Shown: piece after piece, positions 21,353 through 32,487 of the stretch
Numbering within the stretch: the first letter of the stretch is position 1
Layout of the letters: each line of letters begins with the position of its first letter
DNA from: Bordetella parapertussis
GTDB taxonomy: Bacteria > Pseudomonadota > Gammaproteobacteria > Burkholderiales > Burkholderiaceae_C
Direction of reading: 5' to 3'
Assembly (NCBI GenBank): GCA_945882755.1
Contig: CAMCWS010000010.1
Location: 1-35,258, forward strand
DNA length: 35,258 nt
Notes under the pieces: generated by a model
Databases searched by the model: none
Told to the model about the DNA's origin: nothing
What the model saw: only the letters and a program-made list of their open reading frames with translations
Position numbers and translations under genes: made by a program

Positions 21353-23671
21353 TCAAAACCAAGGTTTGGAACATTGGCCAGCAAATACAGCCACCACCCT
21401 CATTTGGCCTACCTCACCATCGATAAAACGCATACCTGAAGATTGGCTGAAGACGCGAAGAGCCTGAGTTTGCGCATTGAATTCAAATGCATAAGACATG
21501 CTCTCAACTGCATGAGAGGTGTAGCTTCCATGAAAACCGACAGGCGTTTGGGCCGCAAAATGGTTGTCACGGTTAAGTTCTTTGTACAAGGGGAAACGGT
21601 GGTTGTCCAAGTACACCTCACCACGGCGAATTTCAAGCTTGTGCATTTCGGTCATTTTGTTTTCTTGCATGACCGATGTTGACCCAGCTTCTCCTGGCGT
21701 CGTCCAAAAACGTGACTGTTGAGTTTGACCCTGACAGTTAAGCGAGGGGTAAATCGCACCGTAGCCGTAAACCCCCATGGGCATAGCGATAACAACCGCT
21801 GCCGCCATTCCAAAGTACTTCAGTGATCGAACGGGCTTGACAGGTGCGCTGCCTGAAGTTGCCTTGGACCGCTGCACAACTGAATATTCAGTAGAACCAT
21901 CCAATGATGAAATAGCCTCATCTAGCTGAACAGTTTCATCTGCGGATGCGTTAACACTGACTTCTGTGACTTGGTTGGCGTCGATAGCTACGTTTGCGGC
22001 TTGAGAAGCCAAGCCATCTGAAGCTACGGGCTTTCTAGCAGGACGAACAGACGGGGCTAATGCAACTGGCTGGAAATTTAACTCTGGCCAATTGTTTTTC
22101 AAGTCGACTTTGTTTTGACGATCGACCTCAGGAACTGGAACATTCAAAGCAGAAGTATCTGGGCTTGACTGAACAGAGGGCGCTCGGTTAAATACAAACT
22201 TCTCTCTGGGTTCTGCTGCCAATACAGATCTTCCATTGCTTTTAGGAAAAAATTGGTTTAATTTCTCATGTACTTGCCCGATATTTTTCTGCAAATCATC
22301 TATGCGGATTTCAGAAACCAGATTGGGTGACGCCAAATTGAAACCAGAAAAATCCAAGCCCTGAAAGTTGTCAGCATATCCACCCGAGCCTACGCCTTGG
22401 TGTTGTTTACGGAAGCCGTTGGCACCAATCTTTTGAACATTGGACAGCAGAGAGGCTTCTTGAACTTTTTGTAAATTGGCATCGCCGCTTAGTTCGCCAA
22501 TGACAGCTTCCCGAATTTTTTCTGTGGCATTTTGAGATACGCGTTCAACGTCTTTTTCATCTTTAAAAGTGTCGCTGACTTGCTGGATATTTTCTTGCAT
22601 GGTACGGGTGACCACATCGCTCAAGCGGCCTTGCGACTCCTCACTTTGCCATTCGCCTTGGTTGGCCGCATCATTCACTTCTCTTTTGCCATGCGCTGCA
22701 TTGCTGTGCTTGTGGCTGAGATTCATTCCAAATGTCGAACCCCTGCCTTTCTTTCGTGTTCTTTTGCGGCTATGTAATGACTTGACTTCTTCATCTGAAC
22801 CAAAAGGCTTGAAGTTTTTGATCTCTAGGGGCGCGTAGTAGGTACTGAATTGTTTTTCGGAGACATCAAATGCGGCCAATAAAGCAGCAAACACCCGCAT
22901 TTCGATTTCAGCCACTTGTCCATCCGACATCATGCAATCACACACATTGGTCAATATCAGCAACTTTTGGTCTGCGTTGAGTGCGGAGGATGCTTCGCTA
23001 CAGAATTGATTCATCTTGACATTGCGAACATACTGCATCGCAAAGGATTGCAAATTTTCAAACTCACCAATCACCACTTGCAACTGACCAATTTCCTCTT
23101 GTGCGATATCTCCATCAGCAGACATCATGTAAATTAAAGATACAGCCATCGCCAAATGCGGCGTAATCACTTCCTGGCCCAAAAGCTCCGGATCGTAGGG
23201 ACCGAGCAAAGATTTTTCGTTCTTTAGTGATATTGCGCTGTAGTAGGTCGTGAATGATTTGGCGCTGTAACCAAATGAAATGCAAATTTTTTGAAACAAT
23301 TCATCTTCTACTTGCTCACATACACCGTCTGCTAACAAGCAATCGCACAAATTGCACAAAATACAAAGCTTGTCTTCGTTGCTTAGAACGGCAGGAGCAT
23401 CCTTGAGAAATTGGTCCAAGGATATGGTTTCTACATATTCAAACGCCAACTCAAGTACATCTTGATTGCCACCAATCACGGCTTGTAGTTGACTTGACTC
23501 ATGGTCATCAATTTCCCCATCAGCCATGAGCATATAAAGCAAGGCCACCGCCAACGATAAAAATGGCGTGAGTTCTATAGGCTCATCAGGCTCAGCTTCC
23601 CCCGAGTCGAAAGAATCGACTTGATTGAGGGCATCGTCGGCAGTAGCTAGCGATGACATAGGAGCGTTCAT
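21353..23671 (-). CDS. Membrane protein with two tandem TerB-like domains, 772 aa
   Basis: Residues about 34-147 and 170-283 are two copies of one TerB-like helical domain. Each has a hydrophobic helix ending in ADG (residues 50-52 and 185-187), a second ADG/SDG (114-116, 249-251), the stretch LQ-VIG and an SF/FSTYY ending. The acidic ADGxxxxxE patterns match metal-binding positions of TerB. Then come a basic patch SRKRTRKKGR (301-310), about 300 low-complexity residues, one membrane segment (about 617-641), and a 130-residue C-terminal domain with two cysteines (C646, C767) that should be periplasmic. The TerB part would then be cytoplasmic. There is no other ter gene nearby, so tellurite resistance is not implied. 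It lies 150 bp after hrcA in the same direction. I do not know a described protein with this exact order. Confidence 0.8.
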   Translation of the reverse strand: MNAPMSSLATADDALNQVDSFDSGEAEPDEPIELTPFLSLAVALLYMLMADGEIDDHESSQLQAVIGGNQDVLELAFEYVETISLDQFLKDAPAVLSNEDKLCILCNLCDCLLADGVCEQVEDELFQKICISFGYSAKSFTTYYSAISLKNEKSLLGPYDPELLGQEVITPHLAMAVSLIYMMSADGDIAQEEIGQLQVVIGEFENLQSFAMQYVRNVKMNQFCSEASSALNADQKLLILTNVCDCMMSDGQVAEIEMRVFAALLAAFDVSEKQFSTYYAPLEIKNFKPFGSDEEVKSLHSRKRTRKKGRGSTFGMNLSHKHSNAAHGKREVNDAANQGEWQSEESQGRLSDVVTRTMQENIQQVSDTFKDEKDVERVSQNATEKIREAVIGELSGDANLQKVQEASLLSNVQKIGANGFRKQHQGVGSGGYADNFQGLDFSGFNLASPNLVSEIRIDDLQKNIGQVHEKLNQFFPKSNGRSVLAAEPREKFVFNRAPSVQSSPDTSALNVPVPEVDRQNKVDLKNNWPELNFQPVALAPSVRPARKPVASDGLASQAANVAIDANQVTEVSVNASADETVQLDEAISSLDGSTEYSVVQRSKATSGSAPVKPVRSLKYFGMAAAVVIAMPMGVYGYGAIYPSLNCQGQTQQSRFWTTPGEAGSTSVMQENKMTEMHKLEIRRGEVYLDNHRFPLYKELNRDNHFAAQTPVGFHGSYTSHAVESMSYAFEFNAQTQALRVFSQSSGMRFIDGEVGQMRVVAVFAGQCSKPWF

Positions 23672-23785
23672 GGGTGCCTAGGATGGAGGATTTCCTAGTT
23701 TGCAGCTTAGGTAGAGCTGGCAACACACGGTTTTGCACCACTACACACGAAAACCCATGCAATTAAAGACTGTTCACAAAGTATC

Positions 23786-23811
23786 TTGTGTATTCAGTGA
23801 TCAATACACAA
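23786..23811. repeat. Inverted repeat TTGTGTATT-N8-AATACACAA between hrcA and the TerB gene
   Basis: Perfect 9-bp arms (23786-23794, 23803-23811) with the centre CAGTGATC; CAGTGAT is repeated directly at 23813-23819. There is no T run on the minus strand, so an operator or promoter element of the TerB-domain gene is as likely as an hrcA terminator. It is not CIRCE. Confidence 0.45.
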
Positions 23812-23821
23812 ACAGTGATTG

Positions 23822-24829
23822 CTAAAGGGGTTTATGGCTCAAGGCGTTACTTATCAATTTAGAGGTAATGTCCACAATTTGAATCATGCGTTCGTAAGGC
23901 ATTCGGGTCGGGCCAATGACGCCTAAGGTGCCCACCACTTGACCATCCACTTCGTAATTGGCACTCACCACAGACAGTTCTTCAAAAGGAACAATTTGGC
24001 TTTCACCGCCAATGTAAATTCGCACACCTTCGGCTTGAGAAGAAATATCAAGCAAACGCATGAGTTGCGCTTTTTCTTCAAACAACTCGAAAGCACGACG
24101 CAGTTGGCCCATGTCGCTAGAAAAATCGGATACCGACAACAAATTGCGCTCGCCGCTGATGACCACCTCGTCTTCTCCTTGCACCAACGCTTCAGAGCTG
24201 AAGTTCACAGCCGCTTGCATCAACGCTGCAATCTCGCTTCGCAAGCTATCTACTTCGGCTTGTAAACGCTCACGCACCTGATCGATGGCCATGCCAGCAA
24301 AATTGGCATTGAGGTAATTGGAGGCTTCAACCAACTGGCTCTGCGAAAAATCGGTATCTGTGAAGATGACGCGGTTTTGCACATCGCCTTCAGGCGTGAC
24401 GATGATGACCAAAACGCGTTTGTCGGAAAGCCGTAAAAACTCAATATGGTGAAACACCGAACTGCGCTTGGGCGCCATAACCACACCCACAAAGTTTGAT
24501 AAGTTAGACAACAACTGTGCCGCACTGGTGATGACTTTTTGCGGCTGCTCGGCGACCAAACTGGGGGCTTGCAACTGCTGGCGATCAAATGTCAACATGG
24601 TGTCAACAAACAACCGGTAGCCACGCGCTGTAGGAATGCGCCCGGCCGAGGTGTGGGGACTGACAATCAAGCCCATTTCTTCCAGATCCGCCATGACATT
24701 TCGCACGGTGGCAGGAGACAGTTCGATACCGTTGGCTCGGGAGAGGGTACGGGAACCCACAGGCTGGCCGTCAGCGATATAGCGCTCTACCAGGGTCTTG
24801 AGCAACAACTTGGCACGATCATCGAGCAT
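23822..24829 (-). CDS. hrcA: Heat-inducible transcription repressor HrcA
   Basis: A 335-residue repressor of heat-shock (groE, dnaK) genes that binds CIRCE sites. N-terminal winged helix: [26 protein letters not shown] in two parts and [16 protein letters not shown]; then the GAF-like HrcA domain with STAGRIPT-type [12 protein letters not shown] and the ending [20 protein letters not shown]. The ATG at 24829 is chosen over one at 24835 because AAAGGA is then 7 nt upstream and the family start MLDDRA results. It is divergent from nadK across 40 bp. No CIRCE sequence was seen in this window, so its targets lie elsewhere. Confidence 0.94.
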   Translation of the reverse strand: MLDDRAKLLLKTLVERYIADGQPVGSRTLSRANGIELSPATVRNVMADLEEMGLIVSPHTSAGRIPTARGYRLFVDTMLTFDRQQLQAPSLVAEQPQKVITSAAQLLSNLSNFVGVVMAPKRSSVFHHIEFLRLSDKRVLVIIVTPEGDVQNRVIFTDTDFSQSQLVEASNYLNANFAGMAIDQVRERLQAEVDSLRSEIAALMQAAVNFSSEALVQGEDEVVISGERNLLSVSDFSSDMGQLRRAFELFEEKAQLMRLLDISSQAEGVRIYIGGESQIVPFEELSVVSANYEVDGQVVGTLGVIGPTRMPYERMIQIVDITSKLISNALSHKPL

Positions 24830-24869
24830 GGTCATCCTTTCTAACCATTTTAATGATGTAATTTGGCCT

Positions 24870-25769
24870 ATGAATCCAAAGTTTGGCCAAATCGCTCTTA
24901 TCGGCAAATCCCACACCTCATCCAGCCATGGTGCTGCTGCGTCATCGGGTCAGCCCGTACTGGCCTCCTTGGTGGCTTTTTTGCTCAGCCAAGGCTGCGA
25001 CGTGGTGGTGGAAAAAGACACCGCAGCGTATTTGGGTGATCAGGGTTGCCCTGTGATGGATGTTGCAGGCATTGCCAAGCAATGCGACCTTGCCTTGGTG
25101 GTCGGAGGCGACGGCACCATGCTGGGTTTTGGCAGGCAACTCGCTCCTCATGGTATTCCGTTGATTGGCATCAACCAAGGCAGGCTTGGCTTTATCACGG
25201 ATATTTCCTTGGAACACATGGAAACGACTTTGCAACCCATGCTGCAAGGCCATTACGAGGAAGACCAGCGCAGCATGTTGCATGCACAAGTCTGGCGGGG
25301 CACAGATTGTGTGTTCGACGCGTTGGCTTTGAACGATGTGGTCATTAACCGCGGTGCTTCCTCTGGCATGGTGGAGTTACGGGTATCAGTCGATGGGCAT
25401 TTCGTGGCGAACCAACGCGCCGATGGCCTGATTATCTCTACGCCCACAGGTTCCACTGCCTACTCTTTGTCGGCTGGCGGCCCCCTGTTGCAACCCGCTT
25501 TGGGTGGTTTGGTGATGGTGCCCATAGCGCCGCACACCTTCTCCAACCGACCCTTGGTATTGGCTGACGATGTAGAAGTCACGATCGAATTGGTGGGCGG
25601 ACGCGATGCCAGCGCCAATTTCGATATGCAATCCATGGCCTCTATCCTGATTGGGGATAAAGTTTTGGTGCGTAAATCACCACACCATGCGGTATTTCTT
25701 CACCCCAAAGGTTGGAATTACTTTGACACACTGCGCCATAAATTGCATTGGAATGAGGGTGGTTCATGA
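24870..25769 (+). CDS. nadK: NAD kinase
   Basis: A 299-residue cytosolic enzyme that phosphorylates NAD to NADP with ATP. The GGDGTML motif is at residues 79-85, the NAD-binding [10 protein letters not shown] follows, and the glycine-rich [16 protein letters not shown] segment is intact. The start at 24870 ([13 protein letters not shown]) fits the family; an in-frame ATG at 24798 would run into the hrcA coding region. It overlaps recN by 4 bp and is divergent from hrcA. This order is standard in Burkholderiales. Confidence 0.95.
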   Translation: MNPKFGQIALIGKSHTSSSHGAAASSGQPVLASLVAFLLSQGCDVVVEKDTAAYLGDQGCPVMDVAGIAKQCDLALVVGGDGTMLGFGRQLAPHGIPLIGINQGRLGFITDISLEHMETTLQPMLQGHYEEDQRSMLHAQVWRGTDCVFDALALNDVVINRGASSGMVELRVSVDGHFVANQRADGLIISTPTGSTAYSLSAGGPLLQPALGGLVMVPIAPHTFSNRPLVLADDVEVTIELVGGRDASANFDMQSMASILIGDKVLVRKSPHHAVFLHPKGWNYFDTLRHKLHWNEGGS

Positions 25770-27445
25770 GCTTGCAACGCATCAACCTGCGCGACTTCGT
25801 CATCGTGCGTCAACTCGAGTTGGAGTTCGGCGCTGGGTTTACCGTTCTCAGCGGGGAAACGGGGGCTGGTAAATCTATATTGATAGACGCACTTCAATTG
25901 GTGCTGGGCGCCCGTGCTGAAGCCAGTGTGGTGCGCGAAGGCGCGGCTCGCAGCGAGTTGTGCGCTGAGTTTTCCACGCCCGCCCACCTGCAACCTTGGC
26001 TGCAAGACAACGGCTTTGATGCTGCCGACGATTTATTGCTTAAACGCAGCATCGATGCGCAAGGCAAAAGCCGCGCGTGGATCAATGGCAGCCCAGCCAC
26101 AGTCTCGCAATTGCGTGAAATCGGCGATCAATTGCTGGATATTCATGGCCAACACGCTTGGCAAAGCCTGACACGCCCCAGCGCCGTGCGTGAATTGCTC
26201 GACGCCTTTGCCCAAATTCCCGCACTAGCTTTGCAAAATCTTTGGAACAATTGGCGGCAAAGCCTGCAAACCTTGGAACACGCCCGCTTGGCGCAAGACC
26301 AATTGCAGCAAGAACGCGAACGACTGAGTTGGCAAATCAGCGAGGTGGACAAACTCTCACCAGGCGCTGACGAATGGGATGAGTTAAACGCCCAACACAC
26401 CCGCTTGTCCCACGCACAAACGCTCTTGGACGCAGCGCAAACCGCCCTCTCTCACCTGCAAGAGGAAAACGCCGCGCACAGCCACTTGGCACAAGCGGTC
26501 AAGGCATTGCAAGAGCAAGCCAACATTGAAGCAGAGTTCCAACAACTGTCAGACCAACTGGGTTCTGCACTGGCGCAAGCCGAGGATGCTGCGCATAGTC
26601 TGCAAGCTTGGTTACGCCGAGCCGACCTTGACCCAGAAGGCCTGGCCGATATTGATGCCCGCATGGGGCTGTGGCTGGCTTTATCGCGCCGCTACAAACG
26701 CACACCCCAAGAGTTGCCAGCGCTCTACCTCGGTTGGCAGCAAGAGCTTGTGAAGTTAGACGCTGCGGTCGATTTGGCTGCGCTAGAGGCAGCCGAACAA
26801 AAAGCCAAAAATGAGTTCATGGCTGAAGCCCGAAAACGCTCTCAAGCACGCCAAAAAGCTGCCCCCAAGTTAGCCGCCAGCATCACCCAAGCCATGCAAA
26901 GCTTGGGCATGCAAGGCGGGCAATTCCAAGTGCAACTGCAAGCCTTGGACGAACCAGCCAGCCATGGCTTGGAAGAGGTGCTGTTCTTGGTGGCAGGACA
27001 TGCTGGCAGCACGCCCAGACCCGTGGGCAAGGTTGCCTCGGGGGGCGAACTCTCTCGCATCGCCTTGGCCATTGCAGTCACCACCAGCCAGTTGGGTACA
27101 GCACAAACACTTATTTTTGATGAAGTGGACGCAGGTGTTGGCGGTGCCGTCGCTGAAACTGTGGGTCGCCTCATGAAGCAACTGGGCAAAGACCGCCAAG
27201 TGTTGGCGGTCACACATTTGCCACAAGTGGCAGCTTGCGCTGACCACCATTGGGTGGTCTCCAAACATGCAGACAAAGAAGGTGTGGCAAGTCAGGTAAC
27301 CCCCGCCACAGGTGAACAAAGGGTGGCCGAAATTGCCCGTATGTTGGGAGGTGAGCGCTTGTCCGACACCACCCATGCGCATGCGCGTGAAATGCTGCAA
27401 GCCATGACCAAGGCGGCGCCCAAACCCAAGGCCACCCGCGCATGA
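25766..27445 (+). CDS. recN: DNA repair protein RecN
   Basis: A 559-residue SMC-like ATPase of double-strand break repair. Walker A GETGAGKS is at residues 30-37; a long coiled-coil region (about 150-370, rich in QLQALE-type heptads) follows; near the C-terminus are the signature [13 protein letters not shown] and Walker [13 protein letters not shown]. Length and motif order are as in E. coli RecN. It overlaps nadK upstream and rapZ downstream by 4 bp each. No SOS box was found, and none would be expected between overlapping genes. Confidence 0.96.
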   Translation: MSLQRINLRDFVIVRQLELEFGAGFTVLSGETGAGKSILIDALQLVLGARAEASVVREGAARSELCAEFSTPAHLQPWLQDNGFDAADDLLLKRSIDAQGKSRAWINGSPATVSQLREIGDQLLDIHGQHAWQSLTRPSAVRELLDAFAQIPALALQNLWNNWRQSLQTLEHARLAQDQLQQERERLSWQISEVDKLSPGADEWDELNAQHTRLSHAQTLLDAAQTALSHLQEENAAHSHLAQAVKALQEQANIEAEFQQLSDQLGSALAQAEDAAHSLQAWLRRADLDPEGLADIDARMGLWLALSRRYKRTPQELPALYLGWQQELVKLDAAVDLAALEAAEQKAKNEFMAEARKRSQARQKAAPKLAASITQAMQSLGMQGGQFQVQLQALDEPASHGLEEVLFLVAGHAGSTPRPVGKVASGGELSRIALAIAVTTSQLGTAQTLIFDEVDAGVGGAVAETVGRLMKQLGKDRQVLAVTHLPQVAACADHHWVVSKHADKEGVASQVTPATGEQRVAEIARMLGGERLSDTTHAHAREMLQAMTKAAPKPKATRA

Positions 27446-28311
27446 GCCGCGAACTGATTTTGATCACTGGCATGTCAGGCTCAGGCAAATCCATTGCCCT
27501 GCATGCTTTGGAAGATGCGGGCTATTACTGCATCGATAACCTGCCGCCCGAGTTGCTGCTGTCTTTGGTCCACCTAGAAGACCAAACGCAGCAAGACAAG
27601 ATGGCCATTGCCATGGATGTGCGCAGCGCCCACGCCTTGCATTTGGTCCCTGCGCAGTTGGCCCAATTGCGTGATGAACAGGTGCATGTCAAACTGCTTT
27701 TTCTGGACGCCAACACCGACACACTGGTCCACCGTTTTTCTGAAACCCGGCGTAACCACCCCCTATCACGCGCTGACAAAGGCGCGGCGGTTTCCACCCG
27801 AGACTTGATCGCAGCGATTGAACTTGAGCGCAAACTTTTGTCAGATTTGCGCGAAGAGTCTCACATCATCGACACCAGTTTGCTGCGTGCAGGTAAGTTG
27901 CAAGACTATGTTCACTCCTTGGTCACGGCGCCCAGCGCTCAGTTAACGCTGATGTTCGAGTCCTTTGCTTTCAAACGCGGCATCCCTGTTCATGCGGACT
28001 TTGTGTTTGATGTGCGGATGTTGCCCAACCCACATTACGAAGCTGACTTGAAAGCACTGACAGGGCGAGACGCCGCCGTGGCGCAATGGTTGGCAAGTCA
28101 AACCCCTGTACAAACCATGCAGTTGCACATCAGCGATTTTTTAGGGCAATGGTTGCCTTCTCTTAAAAACGACCACCGCAGCTATGTGACAGTCGCCATC
28201 GGTTGTACGGGAGGTCAGCACCGTTCGGTGTATTTGGTCGAGGCTTTGCACCAACGTTTTTCCGCTGATTGGGTCAGCCTCAAGCGTCACCGCGAACTCG
28301 ATACCCTTTAA
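27442..28311 (+). CDS. rapZ: RNase adapter protein RapZ (YvcJ/NPPase family)
   Basis: A 289-residue P-loop protein. Walker A GMSGSGKS is at residues 10-17, [15 protein letters not shown] follows, a Walker B-like region [23 protein letters not shown] is present, and the C-terminal domain contains the conserved [17 protein letters not shown]. In enterobacteria RapZ guides RNase E to the sRNA GlmZ and senses glucosamine-6-phosphate; the role in betaproteobacteria is less clear. It overlaps recN by 4 bp and its stop codon shares bases with that of mutY on the other strand (TTAA at 28308-28311). Confidence 0.95.
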   Translation: MSRELILITGMSGSGKSIALHALEDAGYYCIDNLPPELLLSLVHLEDQTQQDKMAIAMDVRSAHALHLVPAQLAQLRDEQVHVKLLFLDANTDTLVHRFSETRRNHPLSRADKGAAVSTRDLIAAIELERKLLSDLREESHIIDTSLLRAGKLQDYVHSLVTAPSAQLTLMFESFAFKRGIPVHADFVFDVRMLPNPHYEADLKALTGRDAAVAQWLASQTPVQTMQLHISDFLGQWLPSLKNDHRSYVTVAIGCTGGQHRSVYLVEALHQRFSADWVSLKRHRELDTL

Positions 28312-29351
28312 GCCAATAACAGTTGACGCACGGGCGCTGGCAGCCCTAAGCTTGGCCAGTCTTGGACGCCCCACCACTGCCCAGCATCCCCCAAGCTTTG
28401 CTCAGTTGGCAAAGCCAAACGCGCCACATGCAAATGCAAATTCTTGTGGGTCAGCACATGCACAAAGGCGGGTGCAAAGTGCAGCTTGTTTTGCAAAGGC
28501 TTTGACAACGAGGCCCGCAATGCCTCTTCGCTGTCAAAAATGGGGAAGGTGAACAAACTCGCCCACACACCCTTAGGCGGACGTTGCTGCAACCACACCG
28601 CACCCTTTGCGCTGCGAGCAAACAGCAACCACATCGCCTGAGCGCTGCGTTTGAGCTTGCGCGATTTGACCGGGTAATGGCTGGCTTGGCCTTCATGGTG
28701 TGCGACGCACATATTCTGCATGGGACATCGTTCACATGCAGGCTGGCTTCGCGTACACAAAGTCGCACCCAAATCCATCATGCCTTGGGTGTAGGTTGGC
28801 ATATCACTTTCTTGGCGAGGCAATTCGTCTTGGGCAATTTGCCAAAGCGCTTTTTCATGGGCAGCCACAGACAAATCGTATCCAAAACCATGTAAGCGCG
28901 TCAGCACTCGTTTCACATTGCCATCCAATATCGCTTCTCGTTTTCCAAAGCACAAAGAGGCGATGGCCGCCGCGGTAGACGGACCAATGCCAGGCAAGGC
29001 TTGCAAGGCATCTTTGGTGTTTGGAAAAATACCGTCATGCTCATTTGCCACCAACTGTGCACAGCGATGCAAGTTTTTGGCGCGGCTGTAATAGCCCAAC
29101 CCGCTCCACAAGCCCAACACCTCATCCAAGCTGGCACTGGACAAGCCAGATACGGTAGGGAAACGCTTTAAAAACTTGTCGTAATAAGCCTTCACCGTCA
29201 CCACTTGGGTTTGTTGCAGCATGATCTCGGACAGCCACACGCGGTAAGGATCAGAACTGGATTGCCAAGGCAGGTCATGCCGGCCATGCTGCTTTTGCCA
29301 AGCCACTAAACGCTTGGCAAAGCTTGGCGACTTAATCAGGGCTTTTGGCAT
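28308..29351 (-). CDS. mutY: Adenine DNA glycosylase MutY
   Basis: A 347-residue base-excision repair enzyme that removes adenine mispaired with 8-oxoguanine. Visible are the catalytic glutamate region [10 protein letters not shown], the helix-hairpin-helix [14 protein letters not shown], the catalytic aspartate in [10 protein letters not shown], the iron-sulfur cluster cysteines in [17 protein letters not shown] (C-x6-C-x2-C-x5-C), and a C-terminal NUDIX-like 8-oxoG recognition domain. The ATG at 29351 overlaps the end of mutM by 16 bp, so both GO-system repair genes are translated together. An earlier in-frame ATG at 29420 lies inside mutM and is not favoured. Confidence 0.94.
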   Translation of the reverse strand: MPKALIKSPSFAKRLVAWQKQHGRHDLPWQSSSDPYRVWLSEIMLQQTQVVTVKAYYDKFLKRFPTVSGLSSASLDEVLGLWSGLGYYSRAKNLHRCAQLVANEHDGIFPNTKDALQALPGIGPSTAAAIASLCFGKREAILDGNVKRVLTRLHGFGYDLSVAAHEKALWQIAQDELPRQESDMPTYTQGMMDLGATLCTRSQPACERCPMQNMCVAHHEGQASHYPVKSRKLKRSAQAMWLLFARSAKGAVWLQQRPPKGVWASLFTFPIFDSEEALRASLSKPLQNKLHFAPAFVHVLTHKNLHLHVARLALPTEQSLGDAGQWWGVQDWPSLGLPAPVRQLLLA

Positions 29352-30151
29352 TGGGGGCAATAAAAGGTGGAGCGCTGACCTTGCACCAAGCGCTTGATGT
29401 TTGCGGTGCATTGGCGGCACGGTTCTCCCGCTCGGTCATACACCATGGCTTGCAACTGGAAGTAGCCGTTTTGTCCTTGCGCGTTGGAAAAATCGCGCAG
29501 GCTGCTGCCACCTTGGGCAACGGCCGCCATTAGCACTTCGCGAATGGCTGAGTGAAGCTTAAACACCCGAGCTTTGCTGATGCGATGGGCGCGTGTGGTG
29601 GGTCGAATACCCGCCATGAAAAGCGCTTCACTGGCGTAAATATTGCCAACACCCACCACCACATCGCCCGCGAGCAATAGCTGCTTGATGACGGTTTGGC
29701 GTGTTTTCAGTGCCTTGGCAAACAACTCTGGGTCGAAACTGTCTTCCAAAGGCTCCACGCCCAAGGTTCCCAGCAATTTTTGGGCAACAGGGCTGTCTTG
29801 GCTGGGGGCATAAACCACTGCGCCAAAACGGCGCGGGTCATGCAGGCGCAACAAGCCTTGGTCAGTCAAGCAATTGAAATGGTCGTGTGGACCGGGAGGG
29901 CTCAAAGCCTCGCCAAACGACAAAGACCCAGACATCCCAAGGTGAATCAATAGCAAACCTTCGCTTAAATCCAGCAAAAGGTATTTGCCTCTCCTACGCA
30001 CACCAAGTACAGCCAGTCCTTGCAAACTGTCAGGGGAGCAACCCAAAGGCCAGCGCAGAGCTTTGCCCATGGCCACATTCGCGATCTTTGCACCGGCGAT
30101 GCGCGAGGCGAAACTCAGGCGGGTCACTTCAACTTCGGGTAATTCAGGCAT
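29336..30151 (-). CDS. mutM: Formamidopyrimidine-DNA glycosylase MutM (Fpg)
   Basis: A 271-residue bifunctional glycosylase/AP lyase that removes 8-oxoguanine and FapyG. The mature N-terminus PELPEVE with catalytic P2 and E3 fixes the start at 30151. The conserved [12 protein letters not shown] segment and the zinc finger C-x2-C-x16-C-x2-C (CRQC ... YCPQC) at the C-terminus are intact. It forms an operon with mutY and is divergent from the TPR-protein gene across a 39-bp spacer. Confidence 0.96.
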   Translation of the reverse strand: MPELPEVEVTRLSFASRIAGAKIANVAMGKALRWPLGCSPDSLQGLAVLGVRRRGKYLLLDLSEGLLLIHLGMSGSLSFGEALSPPGPHDHFNCLTDQGLLRLHDPRRFGAVVYAPSQDSPVAQKLLGTLGVEPLEDSFDPELFAKALKTRQTVIKQLLLAGDVVVGVGNIYASEALFMAGIRPTTRAHRISKARVFKLHSAIREVLMAAVAQGGSSLRDFSNAQGQNGYFQLQAMVYDRAGEPCRQCTANIKRLVQGQRSTFYCPQCQKP

Positions 30152-30190
30152 GGCGAGCAGACTAGGGAATGCTGCGATTATCATTCCGCG

Positions 30191-31954
30191 ATGAACACAT
30201 ATCCACGTACATCCGCACTGCGCAGTGCTTGGCTTGCTGGCGCAACCAGTTTGGCCCTGTTTAGCGGCACCTTCAACTCCGCTTGGGCACAGCAATCAGC
30301 TGCCCCCAAAGAGACTGAAACCGTCGTCATTGAAAACTCCAAACTCAATGCGGAATGGATGTTGCTGATTCTGCTGGGTGAAATGCAGGTCACACAAGGC
30401 AATCCAGGTGCGGGCTACTCCATGATTTTTGAAGCTGCTCGTAAAAGCGGCGATGAAACGGTTTACAAACGCTCGGTGGAAGTGGCCTTGGCAGCCCGCT
30501 CTGGTCCTTCGGCGCTAGAGAGCGCCAAAGCTTGGAAAAAAGCCCACCCCAAATCGCATGAAGCCAACGGCTATGTGCTGCAAATCCAAATTGCCTTGAA
30601 CCAGCTGGCAGAAAGCGTCACCACTCTGCGCTCAAGCATCAGCCTGTTGCCGCCCGAGCAACAGGCGGAAGGTATCACCGGCATCCCGCAAATCTATTCA
30701 CAAGTGCAAGACAAAGAATTGGCCAATGCCGTGGTCGAGCAAGCCTTGACGCCCTATACCAACCAGGCCAGCACAGCCGCGGTGAGTTGGGCAACCATTG
30801 GGCGTATGCGAATCTGGGCGAAAAAACTCCCACAAGCAGTGGAAGCGGCCAAATTGGCGCTGGCCAAATCGCCCGATTCCCCAGAACCTGCCATGTTGGC
30901 CTTGGAGTTGTTGTCGCTGGGTGAATCGCAAGCGGAAGAACTGGTTTTGCAAGCGCTGAAAAAGAATGGTCAACCTAATCTACAACTCAGCTACGCCCGA
31001 GTTTTGATTGACGCGCAGCGTTTGAACGATGCCTTGGTGCAACTGCAAAAGCTTTCGCAAGACATGCCCAATTTCTCTGATGTGTGGTTGCTCTTGGGCG
31101 CTGTGCAGGTTGAGCAATCACAAGACGAGCAGGCCAAAGCTTCGCTGCTGCGTTTCTTGGAACTGGAAAAAGACAAACAAGAAGTGCGAGGCCTGTCGCA
31201 GGCCTACCTGATGCTTTCCCAACTCGCCATCAAAGCCAAGAACAACCAAGAAGCCGAGTCTTGGCTGAACAAAATTGAAGACCCCGAGCAACTCACCCAA
31301 GTGCAGGTACAACGAGCCAACCTGATCGCCAGCAAAGGTGACCTCACCAAAGCCCGCGCCTTGATCGCACAACTTCCCAGCAATACGCCTCAAGCCAAGC
31401 GAGCCAAGTTGCAAGCTGAGGTCAAACTGCTGCGCGACTACAAAAAATACGACGATGCCTACCAAGTATTGACCAAGGCCAGCAAAGACGAACCCGACGA
31501 CCTCGACCTGCGCTATGAGGTCGCGATGATGTCCGAGAAGCTGGGCCGCTTAGATGAAATGGAAAAGCTTTTGCGCAGCATCATCGCTGCCAAACCGGAC
31601 TTCCAACACGCCTACAACGCTTTGGGGTTCTCCTTGGCGGATCGCAATATACGCCTGCCTGAGGCGCGTGAACTGATTGTCAAAGCCTTGGAATTTGCGC
31701 CTGAAGACCCCTACATCGTCGACAGCTTGGGTTGGGTGGAGTTTCGCCTGGGCAACAAGCTTTCCGCTTTGGCCATCTTGGAACGCGCCTATGCCAATCG
31801 GCCTGACGTAGAAATTGCGGCACATTTAGGCGAAGTGCATTGGAGCTTGGGTCAGCAAGACAAGGCTAAAAAAATCTGGCGTGAGGCCATGCGAATTGAC
31901 CAATCCAATGAACTGCTGCAACAAACCTTGAAGCGTTTGAAAGTCAAGCTCTGA
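30191..31954 (+). CDS. Exported tetratricopeptide-repeat protein
   Basis: A 587-residue protein with a signal peptide (about 34 residues, ending NSAWA before QQS) and about a dozen degenerate TPR units, for example [23 protein letters not shown] and [24 protein letters not shown] given as separate repeats near the C-terminus. TPR proteins of this size commonly precede lolB in Burkholderiales and are thought to act in outer-membrane or envelope assembly; no specific partner is shown by the sequence. The stop overlaps the lolB start (TGATG at 31952-31956), so the two are translationally coupled. Confidence 0.9.
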   Translation: MNTYPRTSALRSAWLAGATSLALFSGTFNSAWAQQSAAPKETETVVIENSKLNAEWMLLILLGEMQVTQGNPGAGYSMIFEAARKSGDETVYKRSVEVALAARSGPSALESAKAWKKAHPKSHEANGYVLQIQIALNQLAESVTTLRSSISLLPPEQQAEGITGIPQIYSQVQDKELANAVVEQALTPYTNQASTAAVSWATIGRMRIWAKKLPQAVEAAKLALAKSPDSPEPAMLALELLSLGESQAEELVLQALKKNGQPNLQLSYARVLIDAQRLNDALVQLQKLSQDMPNFSDVWLLLGAVQVEQSQDEQAKASLLRFLELEKDKQEVRGLSQAYLMLSQLAIKAKNNQEAESWLNKIEDPEQLTQVQVQRANLIASKGDLTKARALIAQLPSNTPQAKRAKLQAEVKLLRDYKKYDDAYQVLTKASKDEPDDLDLRYEVAMMSEKLGRLDEMEKLLRSIIAAKPDFQHAYNALGFSLADRNIRLPEARELIVKALEFAPEDPYIVDSLGWVEFRLGNKLSALAILERAYANRPDVEIAAHLGEVHWSLGQQDKAKKIWREAMRIDQSNELLQQTLKRLKVKL

Positions 31955-32472
31955 TGCTTTGCATCAAACAATGCTGGCTTGCTTTTGGCTGCGCCCTGCT
32001 TGTTTTGCTAACCTCTTGCAGTACTGCACCGCGCCATGTGGCGGTGGACCCCACGAATCCCGAGGCGATAGGCCACTGGGAGGGCCGCTTAAACCTGCGG
32101 ATAGCGAACAACCCGCCCGAGCAATTCAGCACAGCCTTCGAAATGACGGGCCGTCCTGAAAAAGGTCAACTCAGCCTGTTGTCCCCCTTGGGCACCACCT
32201 TGGCGATGGTGCGCTGGAACCCGCAAGGCGCGAGCTTGCAGCAAGGCTCAGACGTGCAAAATTTCGTCTCTATGGACGAGTTGACGCTGCGACTCACAGG
32301 CGCGGCCTTGCCATTGCCGCAGTTGATGGCTTGGCTCGACCGGACCGGTCCGCCTGTCAATGGCTGGCAAATCAATGCCCAAGCTTTGCCGTCTGGGCGT
32401 CGCGTCATGGCTGATCGGCAACAACCACTGCCCGCTTTACAGCTAACGGTGCTGCTCGACCCCAACCCCTGA
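31954..32472 (+). CDS. lolB: Outer-membrane lipoprotein insertion factor LolB
   Basis: A 172-residue lipoprotein that receives lipoproteins from LolA and inserts them in the outer membrane. The lipobox LLTSC places the acylated cysteine at about residue 22; the mature part has the LolB pattern GHWEGRLNLRI, FEMTGRPEKGQLSLLSPLGTTLA and a C-terminal ALQLTVLLD strand. It overlaps the TPR gene by one base and lies 15 bp before ispE, the usual lolB-ispE pairing of proteobacteria. Slightly short but complete. Confidence 0.92.
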   Translation: MLCIKQCWLAFGCALLVLLTSCSTAPRHVAVDPTNPEAIGHWEGRLNLRIANNPPEQFSTAFEMTGRPEKGQLSLLSPLGTTLAMVRWNPQGASLQQGSDVQNFVSMDELTLRLTGAALPLPQLMAWLDRTGPPVNGWQINAQALPSGRRVMADRQQPLPALQLTVLLDPNP

Positions 32473-32487
32473 AGTCCGTTTGACGCC

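Noticed and set aside
21353..23671. Tellurite resistance
   Set aside because: The TerB-like domains are fused to a membrane protein and no other ter gene is present, so the resistance label would be misleading.
24830..24869. CIRCE element in the hrcA-nadK spacer
   Set aside because: The TTAGCACTC/GAGTGCTAA pattern is absent.
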